Below, piece after piece: positions 54,021 to 63,251 of a stretch of 64,000 nt of DNA. The number at the start of each line of letters is the position of its first letter. The stretch's first letter is position 1. The stretch spans positions 62,001 through 126,000 of the forward strand of contig CACXVS010000003.1 of NCBI GenBank assembly GCA_902771155.1, given 5' to 3'. The notes beneath the pieces were generated by a model. That model was not told where the DNA came from, did not search any database, and saw nothing but the letters and a program-made list of their open reading frames with translations. This DNA comes from an uncultured Prevotellaceae bacterium (GTDB lineage Bacteria; Bacteroidota; Bacteroidia; Bacteroidales; Bacteroidaceae). Made by a program: the position numbers and the translations under genes.

Positions 54021-54368
54021 ATGAAAAGGATTGAAGCAATTATCCGGAAGACGAAGTTCGAGGATGTGAAGGAGGCACTGTTGCAGTCGGACATCGACTG
54101 GTTTGAGTACCATAACGTACACGGCATCGGACAGAGCCGTCAGGAGCGCATATACCGTGGCGTGCAGTATTCTACGGACGTGATTGAGCGTGTGGCTCTG
54201 ACCATCGTGTGTCGCGATCAGTTCGTGGAGCCTACGGTGAAGGTAATCCTGAAGGTAGCCCATACGGGTGAGGTGGGTGATGGCCGAATCTTTGTGAGCG
54301 ACATGATCGACACGTGGAGCATCCGTACGGGTGAACATGGCGACACCGTATTGAGAGATAAGAAATAA
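54021..54368 (+). CDS. P-II family nitrogen regulatory protein
   Basis: A 115-residue trimeric signal protein that senses 2-oxoglutarate and ATP/ADP and gates the ammonium channel. MKRIEAIIRKTKFEDVKEAL and the C-terminal GEVGDGRIFVSDM are family signatures. The T-loop (about 36-50, GQSRQERIYRGVQY) keeps a tyrosine (Tyr45) at the position of the GlnB uridylylation site but is about one residue shorter. The ATG at 54021 is chosen for its spacing from the Shine-Dalgarno site and for the family N terminus. It is 25 bp upstream of the first Amt gene. Confidence 0.95.
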   Translation: MKRIEAIIRKTKFEDVKEALLQSDIDWFEYHNVHGIGQSRQERIYRGVQYSTDVIERVALTIVCRDQFVEPTVKVILKVAHTGEVGDGRIFVSDMIDTWSIRTGEHGDTVLRDKK

Positions 54369-54393
54369 TTAAGGATAACAACACAAACACAAA

Positions 54394-55653
54394 ATGATTA
54401 TGAACGAAATTGGAATATCACTCGATACCGTATGGATGCTATTGGCAGCCATGCTGGTGTTCTGGATGCAGCCGGGGTTCGCCCTGTGCGAGGCGGGTTT
54501 TACGCGTAGTAAAAACACGGCAAACATCCTGATGAAGAACTTTGTAGATTTCATGTTCGGCTCTCTGCTGTTCTTTTTCCTCGGTTTTGGAATTATGTTC
54601 GGTAGTGAGGGAGCTGGGTTTATGGGTATGCCCAACTGGGGCGACCTCTCTTTCTATAAGGGCGACCTGCCCGTAGAGGGTTTCCTGATTTTTGAGACCG
54701 TATTCTGTGCCACTTCGGCTACCATCGTGAGTGGTGCGATGGCTGAGCGCACGAAGTTCTCGATGTATATGGTGTATAGTGCAGTAATCTCGCTGCTGAT
54801 CTATCCCATCGAAGGTCACTGGACGTGGGGTGGCGGTTGGCTCTGCAACGATGCTGCCGAGGGCTTTATGATGAGCACCTTTGGCGATGTGTTCCACGAC
54901 TTTGCGGGTTCTGCCATCGTGCACAGTGTGGGTGGTGTGCTGGCTCTGATTGGTGCTATTGCTCTGGGTCCTCGTGTTGGTAAGTATGACGAGAAGGGCA
55001 ACAGCAAGGCTATCCCTGGTCACTCTCTGACACTGGCTTCTCTGGGTGTATTTATCCTGTGGCTCGGATGGTTCGGTTTCAACCCCGGATCTCAGCTGGC
55101 TGCCAGTGGTGAAGTGAACCGCATCGCCATTTCGCACGTGTTCCTGACCACTAACCTTGCAGCTGCTGCAGGTGGTGTGGCTACGATGTTCCTCACTTGG
55201 CTGAAGTATGGCAAACCGTCGCTCTCTCTGACACTGAACGGTGTGCTGGCTGGTCTCGTAGGTATCACGGCTGGTTGTGACCTCGTATCTCCTTGGGGTG
55301 CCGTCATCATCGGTCTCGCATGTGGTCTCGTACTGGTGTATGCCATTGAGTTTATCGACCACAAGCTCCACATCGACGACCCTGTAGGTGCTAGCTCTGT
55401 ACATGGTGTCTGCGGTATCCTTGGAACCATCATGACAGGTCTGCTCTCTACGAGCAACGGTGCCTTCTACGGACACGGTTGGGGATTCTTCGGAGCTGAG
55501 GTGTTTGGTATATTGGTGATCGACCTCTGGGCTGCTGCCTGTGGTATCGTACTCTTCTATGGTATCAAGAAACTGCATGGCCTGCGCGTTGACAAGCGCA
55601 TTGAGGAAGAAGGTCTCGATGTATATGAGCACGGAGAGATGTGTTATAACTAA
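54394..55653 (+). CDS. amt: Ammonium transporter (first copy)
   Basis: A 419-residue inner-membrane ammonium channel with eleven helices. The twin pore histidines are present in FAGSAIVHSVGG and GASSVHGVCGILGT. There is no cleaved signal. It sits directly after the P-II gene, the standard GlnK-Amt pair. ATGs at 54394 and 54400 are both possible. Confidence 0.95.
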   Translation: MIMNEIGISLDTVWMLLAAMLVFWMQPGFALCEAGFTRSKNTANILMKNFVDFMFGSLLFFFLGFGIMFGSEGAGFMGMPNWGDLSFYKGDLPVEGFLIFETVFCATSATIVSGAMAERTKFSMYMVYSAVISLLIYPIEGHWTWGGGWLCNDAAEGFMMSTFGDVFHDFAGSAIVHSVGGVLALIGAIALGPRVGKYDEKGNSKAIPGHSLTLASLGVFILWLGWFGFNPGSQLAASGEVNRIAISHVFLTTNLAAAAGGVATMFLTWLKYGKPSLSLTLNGVLAGLVGITAGCDLVSPWGAVIIGLACGLVLVYAIEFIDHKLHIDDPVGASSVHGVCGILGTIMTGLLSTSNGAFYGHGWGFFGAEVFGILVIDLWAAACGIVLFYGIKKLHGLRVDKRIEEEGLDVYEHGEMCYN

Positions 55654-55694
55654 GATTGAAAAATTGAAGGATTGAAAAATTGAAGGATTGAAAG
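55654..55694. repeat. 16-bp tandem repeat before the small outer-membrane protein gene
   Basis: GATTGAAAAATTGAAG at 55654-55669 and 55670-55685, then the first seven bases of a third copy (GATTGAA) plus AG, up to the ATG at 55695. It fills the whole spacer after the amt stop codon. Confidence 0.9.
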
Positions 55695-56399
55695 ATGAAA
55701 AAGATAATATTATTGATGATGGGACTGGTCGCTGGGGCGACCGCCCATGCAGAAGATGGAGTAGAGACAACAGTAGCAGCGGACATGGTAAGTAGGTACA
55801 TCTGGCGTGGACTGGATGCAGGAAGCACCGCCATTCAACCCACACTCGGAGTGGGCTACAAGGGCCTGTCTCTCACAGCTTGGGGAAGCTACGGCGTGAC
55901 TGATCCTGACGATACGAAGGAGTTCGACCTGACACTGGGTTACTCGGTGGGGGGCTTTAACATAGGCATTACCGACTACTGGTTCAGTGTGGGTGGTGAT
56001 CCTGAGGGCAGATACTTCAAATACGATGCTCACGCTACGAACCACATCTTTGAGGCCACCATCGGATACGACTTCGGACTGGCTTCGTTGCAGTGGTACA
56101 CCAACTTTGCGGGTAACGATGGTCTGAACAAGGATGGCAAACGGGCTTATAGCAGTTATGTGGAGGCCAATGTTCCGTTCATACTGGCTACCGTCGATTG
56201 GACTGCAACGGTTGGTGCCGTCCCCTTCGCCACCGACTTCTATGGTACAACAGGGTTTGCCGTGACCAACCTCGCCCTGAAGGCAACGAAGGACATCAAG
56301 GTGACCGACTCGTTCTCGATTCCCGTGTTCGGACAGATCGCCGCCAACCCCTGTACGCAGAAAGCATACTTGGTGTTTGGATTCACGCTGCAGCCATAA
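55695..56399 (+). CDS. Small outer-membrane beta-barrel (TorF-like putative porin)
   Basis: A 234-residue exported protein (signal peptide to AHAEDG) with short amphipathic strands ending in a C-terminal FGFTLQP. The opening ADMVSRYIWRGLD is typical of the TorF / CHP02001 group of putative porins. Its place between two ammonium transporter genes suggests passage of ammonium or small nitrogen compounds across the outer membrane; this is inference. A hairpin follows at 56413-56453. Confidence 0.72.
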   Translation: MKKIILLMMGLVAGATAHAEDGVETTVAADMVSRYIWRGLDAGSTAIQPTLGVGYKGLSLTAWGSYGVTDPDDTKEFDLTLGYSVGGFNIGITDYWFSVGGDPEGRYFKYDAHATNHIFEATIGYDFGLASLQWYTNFAGNDGLNKDGKRAYSSYVEANVPFILATVDWTATVGAVPFATDFYGTTGFAVTNLALKATKDIKVTDSFSIPVFGQIAANPCTQKAYLVFGFTLQP

Positions 56400-56412
56400 G
56401 TATGACCTGACA

Positions 56413-56453
56413 CCCTCTCCTCTGTTATTCTTAGCGGAGGAGGGGGTCTTTTA
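56413..56453 (+). terminator. Hairpin terminator or attenuator between the porin and second amt genes
   Basis: CCCTCTCCTC (from 56413) pairs with GAGGAGGGGG (ending at about 56446), followed by TCTTTTA. Since the next gene is co-directional 33 bp later, it may set a ratio of upstream to downstream transcripts rather than stop all of them. Confidence 0.7.
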
Positions 56454-56485
56454 CTCGCAAACATTTAAACAAACAAGATAAGAAT

Positions 56486-57874
56486 ATGAAGATCAAGAAA
56501 CGTTGGATTATCCTGATGACGGCCATGTCAATAATAGCCGTTGCGGGTGTGTTTGTAGGCGAACCTACATTCGAGTGTGACTGGTCGGTAATCTCAGCCG
56601 CCGATGTGGCTTGGCTGATTACGGCCACGATTTTCGTGTTGATGATGACACCAGGACTGTCGTTCTTCTATGGCGGCATGGTGGGAGCGAAGAATGTCAT
56701 CTCCACGATGCTTCAGTCATTTATTGCCATGGGACTGATCTCAGTGCTGTGGGTGGTCATCGGCTTCTCACTGTGCTTTGGTGACGATATCGGCGGTATC
56801 ATCGGTAATCCCCTGACATTCCCGATGTTCCACAATGTGGGTGGAGCGGTCTATACCACGCCTGCGGGTAATATATTAGGTGGAGCCACCATTCCGTTGG
56901 CACTATTCGCCCTCTTCCAAATGAAGTTCGCCATCATCACTCCGTCGCTGATTACAGGTTCGTTTGCTGAGCGTGTACGTTTCTCGGCTTACATGTTCTT
57001 CATGATTTTCTTCTTCTTTGTGATTTATTGTCCGTTGGCCCACATGACGTGGCATCCCGAGGGATTGTTCTGTCGTTGGGGTGTGATCGACTTTGCAGGT
57101 GGTATCGTGGTACATGCCTCATCAGGTATCGCAGCCTTGGCAGGTGCCATTTTCCTTGGACGTCGTAAGGCTGACACGCGCAAGAGCGAGCCAGCTAACA
57201 TACCTTTTGTATTATTAGGTGCAGCCATGTTGTGGTTGGGTTGGTTTGGTTTCAATGCAGGCTCGTCGCTCCATGCCGACGGACAAGCTATCAAGGCGTT
57301 CCTGAACACCAATACGGCTTCGGCCACAGCCATGATGACGTGGATATTCTTTGACTGTCTGCGTGGTCGTAAGCCGTCAGCCATGGGTGCAGCTGTTGGT
57401 TGTGTGGTAGGTCTGGTGGCCATCACGCCTTCTGCAGGTTATGTCACCGTGGGCCAGAGCATTTTCATCGCGTTTGTTATCACGCTGATCTGTAATGTTG
57501 CTGTCTATTGGCGCTCGCACTCTCAAATCGACGACGCCCTCGATGTGTTCCCAACACATGGTACTGGCGGTATCTTCGGTACGGTGCTGACGGGTATATT
57601 TATCCAGGAGGGTCTGATTGCAGGCACGTGGGAAGGTTTTATCATCTTCCTCTATCACCTGCTGGCCATCATTATCGTGTTTGTCTATACTTTCGCCATG
57701 AGCTGGATGGGTTATAAACTCATCGACAAGTTGATTCCCATGCGTGTTTCTGCTTTCAGTGAAAAGGTAGGTCTCGACTTCTCGCAGCACGATGAGCACT
57801 ATGGACTGGCACATATTGGTGAGCGCGAACTGGCTGAGTACGAGGAGCATATCAGGGAAAAGGAGAGGAAATAA
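56486..57874 (+). CDS. amt: Ammonium transporter (second copy)
   Basis: A 462-residue Amt family channel, quite different from the first copy. It has an N-terminal hydrophobic extension that may be a cleaved signal (MTAMSIIAVAGVFVG). Pore histidines occur in GIVVHASSGIAAL and FPTHGTGGIFGT. It lies 31 bp upstream of pyrG. Two distinct Amts behind one P-II suggest different affinities or conditions. Confidence 0.94.
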   Translation: MKIKKRWIILMTAMSIIAVAGVFVGEPTFECDWSVISAADVAWLITATIFVLMMTPGLSFFYGGMVGAKNVISTMLQSFIAMGLISVLWVVIGFSLCFGDDIGGIIGNPLTFPMFHNVGGAVYTTPAGNILGGATIPLALFALFQMKFAIITPSLITGSFAERVRFSAYMFFMIFFFFVIYCPLAHMTWHPEGLFCRWGVIDFAGGIVVHASSGIAALAGAIFLGRRKADTRKSEPANIPFVLLGAAMLWLGWFGFNAGSSLHADGQAIKAFLNTNTASATAMMTWIFFDCLRGRKPSAMGAAVGCVVGLVAITPSAGYVTVGQSIFIAFVITLICNVAVYWRSHSQIDDALDVFPTHGTGGIFGTVLTGIFIQEGLIAGTWEGFIIFLYHLLAIIIVFVYTFAMSWMGYKLIDKLIPMRVSAFSEKVGLDFSQHDEHYGLAHIGERELAEYEEHIREKERK

Positions 57875-57905
57875 AAAGATTACGCAAACAATCAAACAAC
57901 AAGAT

Positions 57906-59552
57906 ATGGAGACAAAATACATTTTCGTAACGGGTGGTGTAGTTTCCTCGTTGGGCAAGGGAATCATCTCCGCCAGTATCGGTAAGCTGCTACAGGCACG
58001 CGGCTTTAAAGTGACGATCCAGAAGTTCGATCCATACATTAACATCGACCCGGGCACGCTGAACCCTTACGAGCACGGCGAGTGCTATGTGACGGTGGAT
58101 GGTATGGAGACGGATCTCGATCTGGGACACTACGAACGGTTTACGGGTATTCATACCACCCGCAACAACTCGATTACCACAGGACGCATCTACAAGACCG
58201 TCATCGATCGGGAGCGTCATGGTGACTATCTGGGCAAGACCATCCAGGTGGTACCCCATATTACCGACGAGATCAAGCGTCGCATGCTGCGCGAGGAAGA
58301 AAAGACGGAAGAAGTGGACTTTGTCATCACCGAGGTGGGTGGTACGATTGGTGATATCGAGAGTGCACCGTTTATGGAGGCCATCCGTCAGTTGCGTTGG
58401 CAACTGGGTAGGAATGCCGTTTGTGTGCACCTGACTTACGTGCCCTATCTGAAAGCTGCAGAAGAGTTGAAGACCAAACCTACACAACACAGTGTGAAGG
58501 AGTTGCAGTCGATGGGTATCCAGCCAGATATCCTCGTACTGCGAACAGAGCGCCACCTCGACGATGCCCTGCGCATGAAGGTGGCTTCGTTCTGTAACGT
58601 CGATCTGGAGTGTGTGGTACAGAGTGAGGATATGCCAAGTATCTACGAAGTGCCTGTGAGCATGCAGCATCAGGGACTTGATGCGGCCATCATGCGAAAG
58701 ATAGGTATCCCTGTGGGCGAGACACCAGCCATGAAACCTTGGCATGATTTCCTTGCCAAACAGCGCAATGCCAAGCGTATAGAGCACATTGGGCTTGTGG
58801 GCAAATACAATCTGCAGGATGCCTATAAGAGTATTCGCGAGAGTCTGAACCTGGCTGGTATCTATAACGATGTGAAGGTGAAGATCCACTTCATCAACAG
58901 CGAGGAGATCACCAAGCAGAATGTGGCTGAAAAACTCGATGGCATGGCTGGTATCGTGATCTGTCCGGGCTTTGGCACACGAGGCATAGAAGGAAAAATC
59001 ATTGCTGCAGAATACACCCGTACCAACGATATCCCGACCTTCGGCATCTGTCTGGGTATGCAGATGATGGTAATCGAGTTTGCCCGTAACGTGCTAGGAC
59101 TCAAGGATGCCCACAGTGCCGAGATGGATAGTAAGACGCCTCACAACGTGATCGATATGATGGAAGAGCAGAAAACCATCACCGAGATGGGTGGTACGAT
59201 GCGACTGGGCGCCTACGATTGCGAACTGCTGGAGGGTAGTCGTGCGTGGGAGGCCTATGGCGAGGAAGGGCTACGGGTAGGCGACGGAACGTCGGGGATG
59301 ACACTCATCAAGGAGCGCCATCGCCACCGTTATGAGTTTAACAACAAGTACCAGGAGGCTTACGAGCAGGCTGGTATGAAGTGCGTGGGTATCAACCCAG
59401 CCGCTAACCTTGTGGAGATCGTAGAGATACCTGAGAAAAAGTGGTACATCGGTACGCAGTTCCATCCGGAGTATTCGTCAACGGTACTGCATCCGCATCC
59501 ACTGTTTATGAGTTTCATTAAAGCCTGCGTCGATGGAAGAGCTGAAGCATGA
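57906..59552 (+). CDS. pyrG: CTP synthase
   Basis: Converts UTP to CTP with glutamine as amide donor. The 548-residue protein starts METKYIFVTGGVVSSLGKG (P-loop) and has the class-I glutaminase with Cys382 (FGICLGMQ) and FHPEYSST. The start at 57906 is chosen because it gives the family N terminus. Its last 20 bp overlap the next gene. Confidence 0.97.
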   Translation: METKYIFVTGGVVSSLGKGIISASIGKLLQARGFKVTIQKFDPYINIDPGTLNPYEHGECYVTVDGMETDLDLGHYERFTGIHTTRNNSITTGRIYKTVIDRERHGDYLGKTIQVVPHITDEIKRRMLREEEKTEEVDFVITEVGGTIGDIESAPFMEAIRQLRWQLGRNAVCVHLTYVPYLKAAEELKTKPTQHSVKELQSMGIQPDILVLRTERHLDDALRMKVASFCNVDLECVVQSEDMPSIYEVPVSMQHQGLDAAIMRKIGIPVGETPAMKPWHDFLAKQRNAKRIEHIGLVGKYNLQDAYKSIRESLNLAGIYNDVKVKIHFINSEEITKQNVAEKLDGMAGIVICPGFGTRGIEGKIIAAEYTRTNDIPTFGICLGMQMMVIEFARNVLGLKDAHSAEMDSKTPHNVIDMMEEQKTITEMGGTMRLGAYDCELLEGSRAWEAYGEEGLRVGDGTSGMTLIKERHRHRYEFNNKYQEAYEQAGMKCVGINPAANLVEIVEIPEKKWYIGTQFHPEYSSTVLHPHPLFMSFIKACVDGRAEA

Positions 59553-61272
59553 GTGCGGTGTGGCAATGATCCGACTGCTGAAGCCGTTGAGCTACTACGA
59601 ACAGAAATACGGTTCGTGGCGCTATGGCTTCAACAAACTCTATCTGATGATGGAGAAACAGCACAACCGTGGTCAGGAGGGTGCTGGTATCGCCTCGGTG
59701 AGTCTTACCAGAGAGCCTGGTACGGAGTATATGTTCCGTGAGAAGGCCGAGGGTAAGGATGCTATCACTGAAATCTTTTCTCGCGTAACGGAGGAGATGG
59801 CAGGTGAACTGTTGATGGGGCATCTGCGTTATTCTACTACGGGCAAGAGTGGTCTGACCTTTGTGCATCCGTTCCTGCGTCGTAACAACTGGCGCGCCAA
59901 GAACCTCTGTCTGTGTGGGAACTTCAATATGACAAACATCGAGGAGGTGTTTCAGTTCTTGACTCAGCAGGGTCAGTCGCCACGTATCTATGGCGACTCG
60001 TATATCACCCTCGAGCTGATGGGGCACCGTCTGGATCGTGAGGTGGAACGCCTGTATGCTATCGCTAAGGAAAAGGGACTGAAGGGTACTGACATTACCG
60101 ATTATATCGACAACCACGTGGAGATGGCTAATGTGCTGAAAACCACGATGAGCCATTACGATGGTGGTTACGTGATGTGCGGACTGACGGGCTCTGGCGA
60201 GATGTTCAGTGTGAGGGATCCTTGGGGCATCCGACCTGCATTCTACTATCGCGACGATGAAATCATTGCCCTGGCCAGTGAGCGCCCTGTGCTGCAGACC
60301 ACCTTCGACCTGTCGTCGGAAGATATCTGCGAACTACAGCCAGGAGAGGCACTGATTGTGCACAGGAACGGGGAGAGTCGGCTGGAACAGATTATGCCTG
60401 CCCAACCGTTGAGTGCCTGCTCGTTTGAGCGTATCTATTTCAGTAGGGGTTCCGACTGCGACATCTATCAGGAGCGCAAACGACTGGGTGAACAATTGAC
60501 GCCTGCCATCCTGAAAGCCATCGATGGCGATGTGGATCATACCGTATTCTCTTATATCCCTAACACCGCTGAAGTCGCTTTTTATGGGATGACCGATGGT
60601 TTTCGCAAACTGCATGGTGAGGTAAGGACGGAAAAAGTGGTGTGGAAGGACATCAAACTGCGCACCTTCATTGCCGATAATTCTGAGCGCAATGATCTTG
60701 CGGCCCATGTCTATGACGTCAGCTACGGGAGTCTGAAGGCTTACGATGACAACCTGGTGATCATCGACGATTCGATTGTACGAGGAACGACGTTGCGCGA
60801 GAGTATCTTCAAGATTCTGGATCGCCTGCATCCCAAGAAGATTGTAATGGTGTCGAGTTCACCCCAGATACGCTATCCCGACTACTATGGCATCGACATG
60901 TCGAGACTAGAGGAGCTGTGTGCCTTCCGTGCTGCCATCGCCCTTATCAAGGACAGGGGTTTGCAGAAACTGATTGCCGACATCTATAAGGCTTGCAAGC
61001 ACTCTCCAGCCTCGTTGAACCATGTGCGTAATATCTATGCCCCTTTTAGTGTAGAGGATATCAACCGCAAGATTGTGGAGATGCTGAGGCCTGATGGCAT
61101 GCAGTCACCAGTCGAATTGGTGTTCCAGAGCATCGAGGGTTTGCATGAGGCCTGTCCTCATCACCCTGGCGACTGGTACTTTACGGGTCATTACCCCACG
61201 CCTGGCGGCATCCGCCTCTGCAACGAGGCCTTTGTGAACTATGTGGAGAAAGTTTTGAAATTGCAACTATAA
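59533..61272 (+). CDS. PurF-like glutamine amidotransferase / phosphoribosyltransferase paralogue
   Basis: A 579-residue protein related to amidophosphoribosyltransferase. The class-II glutaminase begins after a short propeptide with Cys8 (KHECGVAM); the phosphoribosyltransferase part has the PRPP loop VIIDDSIVRGTTL (Asp412, Asp413). It is longer than standard PurF (about 470-500) and has an unusual extended N-terminal lobe and C terminus (GDWYFTGHYPTPGG). Bacteroidetes commonly carry this paralogue, whose role separate from PurF is unclear to me. It overlaps pyrG by 20 bp and precedes asnB by 19 bp. Confidence 0.8.
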   Translation: MEELKHECGVAMIRLLKPLSYYEQKYGSWRYGFNKLYLMMEKQHNRGQEGAGIASVSLTREPGTEYMFREKAEGKDAITEIFSRVTEEMAGELLMGHLRYSTTGKSGLTFVHPFLRRNNWRAKNLCLCGNFNMTNIEEVFQFLTQQGQSPRIYGDSYITLELMGHRLDREVERLYAIAKEKGLKGTDITDYIDNHVEMANVLKTTMSHYDGGYVMCGLTGSGEMFSVRDPWGIRPAFYYRDDEIIALASERPVLQTTFDLSSEDICELQPGEALIVHRNGESRLEQIMPAQPLSACSFERIYFSRGSDCDIYQERKRLGEQLTPAILKAIDGDVDHTVFSYIPNTAEVAFYGMTDGFRKLHGEVRTEKVVWKDIKLRTFIADNSERNDLAAHVYDVSYGSLKAYDDNLVIIDDSIVRGTTLRESIFKILDRLHPKKIVMVSSSPQIRYPDYYGIDMSRLEELCAFRAAIALIKDRGLQKLIADIYKACKHSPASLNHVRNIYAPFSVEDINRKIVEMLRPDGMQSPVELVFQSIEGLHEACPHHPGDWYFTGHYPTPGGIRLCNEAFVNYVEKVLKLQL

Positions 61273-61291
61273 CAACTAAAAAGATAAAGAT

Positions 61292-62956
61292 ATGTGTGGA
61301 ATCGTAGCTATACTGAATGTCCAGGAGCAGACACATGAACTGCGTGAGAAAGCGTTGAAAATGAGTCAGAAGATCCGTCATCGCGGTCCTGACTGGAGTG
61401 GTATCTATTGTGGTGGGAGTGCCATCCTGGCCCACGAACGACTGAGCATTGTGGATCCAGAGTCCGGTGGACAACCCCTGTATTCACCTGACAGGAAACA
61501 GGTGTTGGCCGTGAATGGCGAGATATATAACCATCAGGAGATCCGTCGTCGATTCGCAGGACAGTACGAGTTCCAGACGGGTTCTGACTGTGAGGTGATC
61601 CTCGCCCTCTATCGGGAGAAGGGCATTGACTTCCTCGAGGATCTGAGCGGTATCTTTGCCTTCGTACTCTACGACGAGGAGCGCGATGAGTTCCTGATTG
61701 CCCGTGATCCTATCGGTGTAATTCCTTTGTATATAGGTTATGATAGCGACGGAACGGTGTATGTAGCCTCTGAGTTGAAGGCCCTTGAGGGGCAGTGCGA
61801 GCGCTACGAACCCTTCCTCCCCGGGCACTATTATTGGAGCGCTTCGCCTGGTATGAAGTGGTATTACCGTCGTGACTGGATGCGCTATGAGGCTGTGAAG
61901 GACAATCCTGCCAGTGTGGAGGCTATCCACGATGCCCTCGAGGCTGCAGTGAAGCGCCAGTTGATGTCGGATGTGCCTTATGGCGTACTCTTAAGTGGCG
62001 GACTCGACTCCTCTGTCATCTCTGCCATTGCCGAGAAATACTCAGAGATGCGTATCGAGGACGACTCGAGGACGAAGGCCTATTGGCCCCGTCTGCACTC
62101 GTTTGCCGTTGGTTTGAAAGGTGCCCCCGATCTGGCCAAGGCCAAACTGGTGGCTGATCATATCGGTACAGTACACCACGAAATCAACTACACCATTCAG
62201 GAAGGTCTCGACGCCATTCGTGATGTGATCTATTATATCGAGACCTACGATGTGACCACCGTTCGTGCCTCTACACCGATGTATCTGTTAGCACGAGTCA
62301 TCAAGTCGATGGGTATCAAGATGGTACTCTCGGGCGAGGGTGCCGACGAGATCTTCGGGGGCTATCTCTATTTCCACAAGGCACCCTCGGCACAGGCCTT
62401 CCATGAGGAGACGGTGCGTAAGCTCTCGAAACTCTATCTCTATGATTGTCTGCGCGCCAACAAGAGTCTGAGCGCCTGGGGCGTGGAGGGCCGCGTGCCT
62501 TTCCTCGACAAGGAATTCCTGGATGTGGCCATGCGCACCAATCCTGAGGCCAAGATGTGTCCAGGACAGACGATGGAAAAGAAGATTGTGCGTGAAGCCT
62601 TTGCCAGTCTGTTGCCTGCTGAAGTGGCTTGGCGCCAGAAGGAACAGTTCAGTGACGGCGTGGGCTATTCGTGGATCGATACGCTCAAACAGATCACGGC
62701 TGAAGCTGTTTCAGACGAGCAGATGGCCCACGCTGCCGAGCGCTTCCCCATCAATCCACCCAAAAACAAAGAAGAATACTACTATCGCTCCATCTTTGCA
62801 GAGCACTTCCCCTCCGATTCTGCTGCCCAAAGTGTACCCAGTGAGGCCAGCGTGGCTTGTTCAACAGCCATCGCCCTCGAATGGGATGCCGCCTTCAAGG
62901 GCATGAACGACCCGAGTGGAAGAGCTGTGAAGGGTGTTCATGAGCAAGCCTACTAA
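61292..62956 (+). CDS. asnB: Asparagine synthase B (glutamine-hydrolysing)
   Basis: Makes asparagine from aspartate, ATP and glutamine. The 554-residue protein starts MCGIVAI, giving the catalytic N-terminal Cys after Met removal, with RGPDWSG in the glutaminase. The synthetase domain has the ATP-binding SGGLDSSV and LSGEGADEIFGGY. Length equals that of E. coli AsnB. It ends the operon, followed at once by a strong terminator. Confidence 0.97.
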   Translation: MCGIVAILNVQEQTHELREKALKMSQKIRHRGPDWSGIYCGGSAILAHERLSIVDPESGGQPLYSPDRKQVLAVNGEIYNHQEIRRRFAGQYEFQTGSDCEVILALYREKGIDFLEDLSGIFAFVLYDEERDEFLIARDPIGVIPLYIGYDSDGTVYVASELKALEGQCERYEPFLPGHYYWSASPGMKWYYRRDWMRYEAVKDNPASVEAIHDALEAAVKRQLMSDVPYGVLLSGGLDSSVISAIAEKYSEMRIEDDSRTKAYWPRLHSFAVGLKGAPDLAKAKLVADHIGTVHHEINYTIQEGLDAIRDVIYYIETYDVTTVRASTPMYLLARVIKSMGIKMVLSGEGADEIFGGYLYFHKAPSAQAFHEETVRKLSKLYLYDCLRANKSLSAWGVEGRVPFLDKEFLDVAMRTNPEAKMCPGQTMEKKIVREAFASLLPAEVAWRQKEQFSDGVGYSWIDTLKQITAEAVSDEQMAHAAERFPINPPKNKEEYYYRSIFAEHFPSDSAAQSVPSEASVACSTAIALEWDAAFKGMNDPSGRAVKGVHEQAY

Positions 62957-62960
62957 TGAT

Positions 62961-62998
62961 AACCCCTCGCTCAACCTGAGCGAGGGGTTTCTTTTCTA
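62961..62998 (+). terminator. Strong terminator after asnB
   Basis: AACCCCTCGCTCA, ACC loop, TGAGCGAGGGGTT: an 11-bp GC-rich perfect stem followed by TCTTTTC. It also separates this operon from the convergent module at the right edge. Confidence 0.92.
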
Positions 62999-63050
62999 TT
63001 CCGGCTGCAGGTCGGTAGATATTTATGTTTCGGAGGATTAAGTTACGGGG

Positions 63051-63251
63051 CTATACCTCTAACTCTCGCAGCAGGTCGTTGAGGATGTATTCGTCGCTCT
63101 GCAGTTGCAGGCCGCTGTCTGGGTTGGCCAGTAGAGCGTAGGTGCGCGAGTTGTAAAGAATATCAAGGGCGCGCTCGGTGTCGATATCGAGCCGCTCGGC
63201 TAGCAGAGCAGCGATGCGACCCTCCTTGCGCCATAGTACCTGATCTCTCAT
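63051..63251 (-). CDS. Small protein of the DUF3791/DUF3990 module
   Basis: A 66-residue helical protein (MRDQVLWRKEG; YNSRTYALLANPDSGL). It looks like a DUF3791-type or related small partner often next to DUF3990. The start at 63251 is chosen because it overlaps the DUF3990 stop (ATGA) and has AAAGGAGG upstream; a longer upstream reading into the DUF3990 gene is unlikely. Confidence 0.65.
   Translation of the reverse strand: MRDQVLWRKEGRIAALLAERLDIDTERALDILYNSRTYALLANPDSGLQLQSDEYILNDLLRELEV

Noticed and set aside
54439..55845. 468-residue open frame on the minus strand
   Set aside because: It is antisense to the clear Amt gene and the start of the small barrel gene; its composition is that of a shadow frame.
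57990..58889. 299-residue open frame on the minus strand
   Set aside because: It is antisense to pyrG with its conserved P-loop and is not a separate gene.
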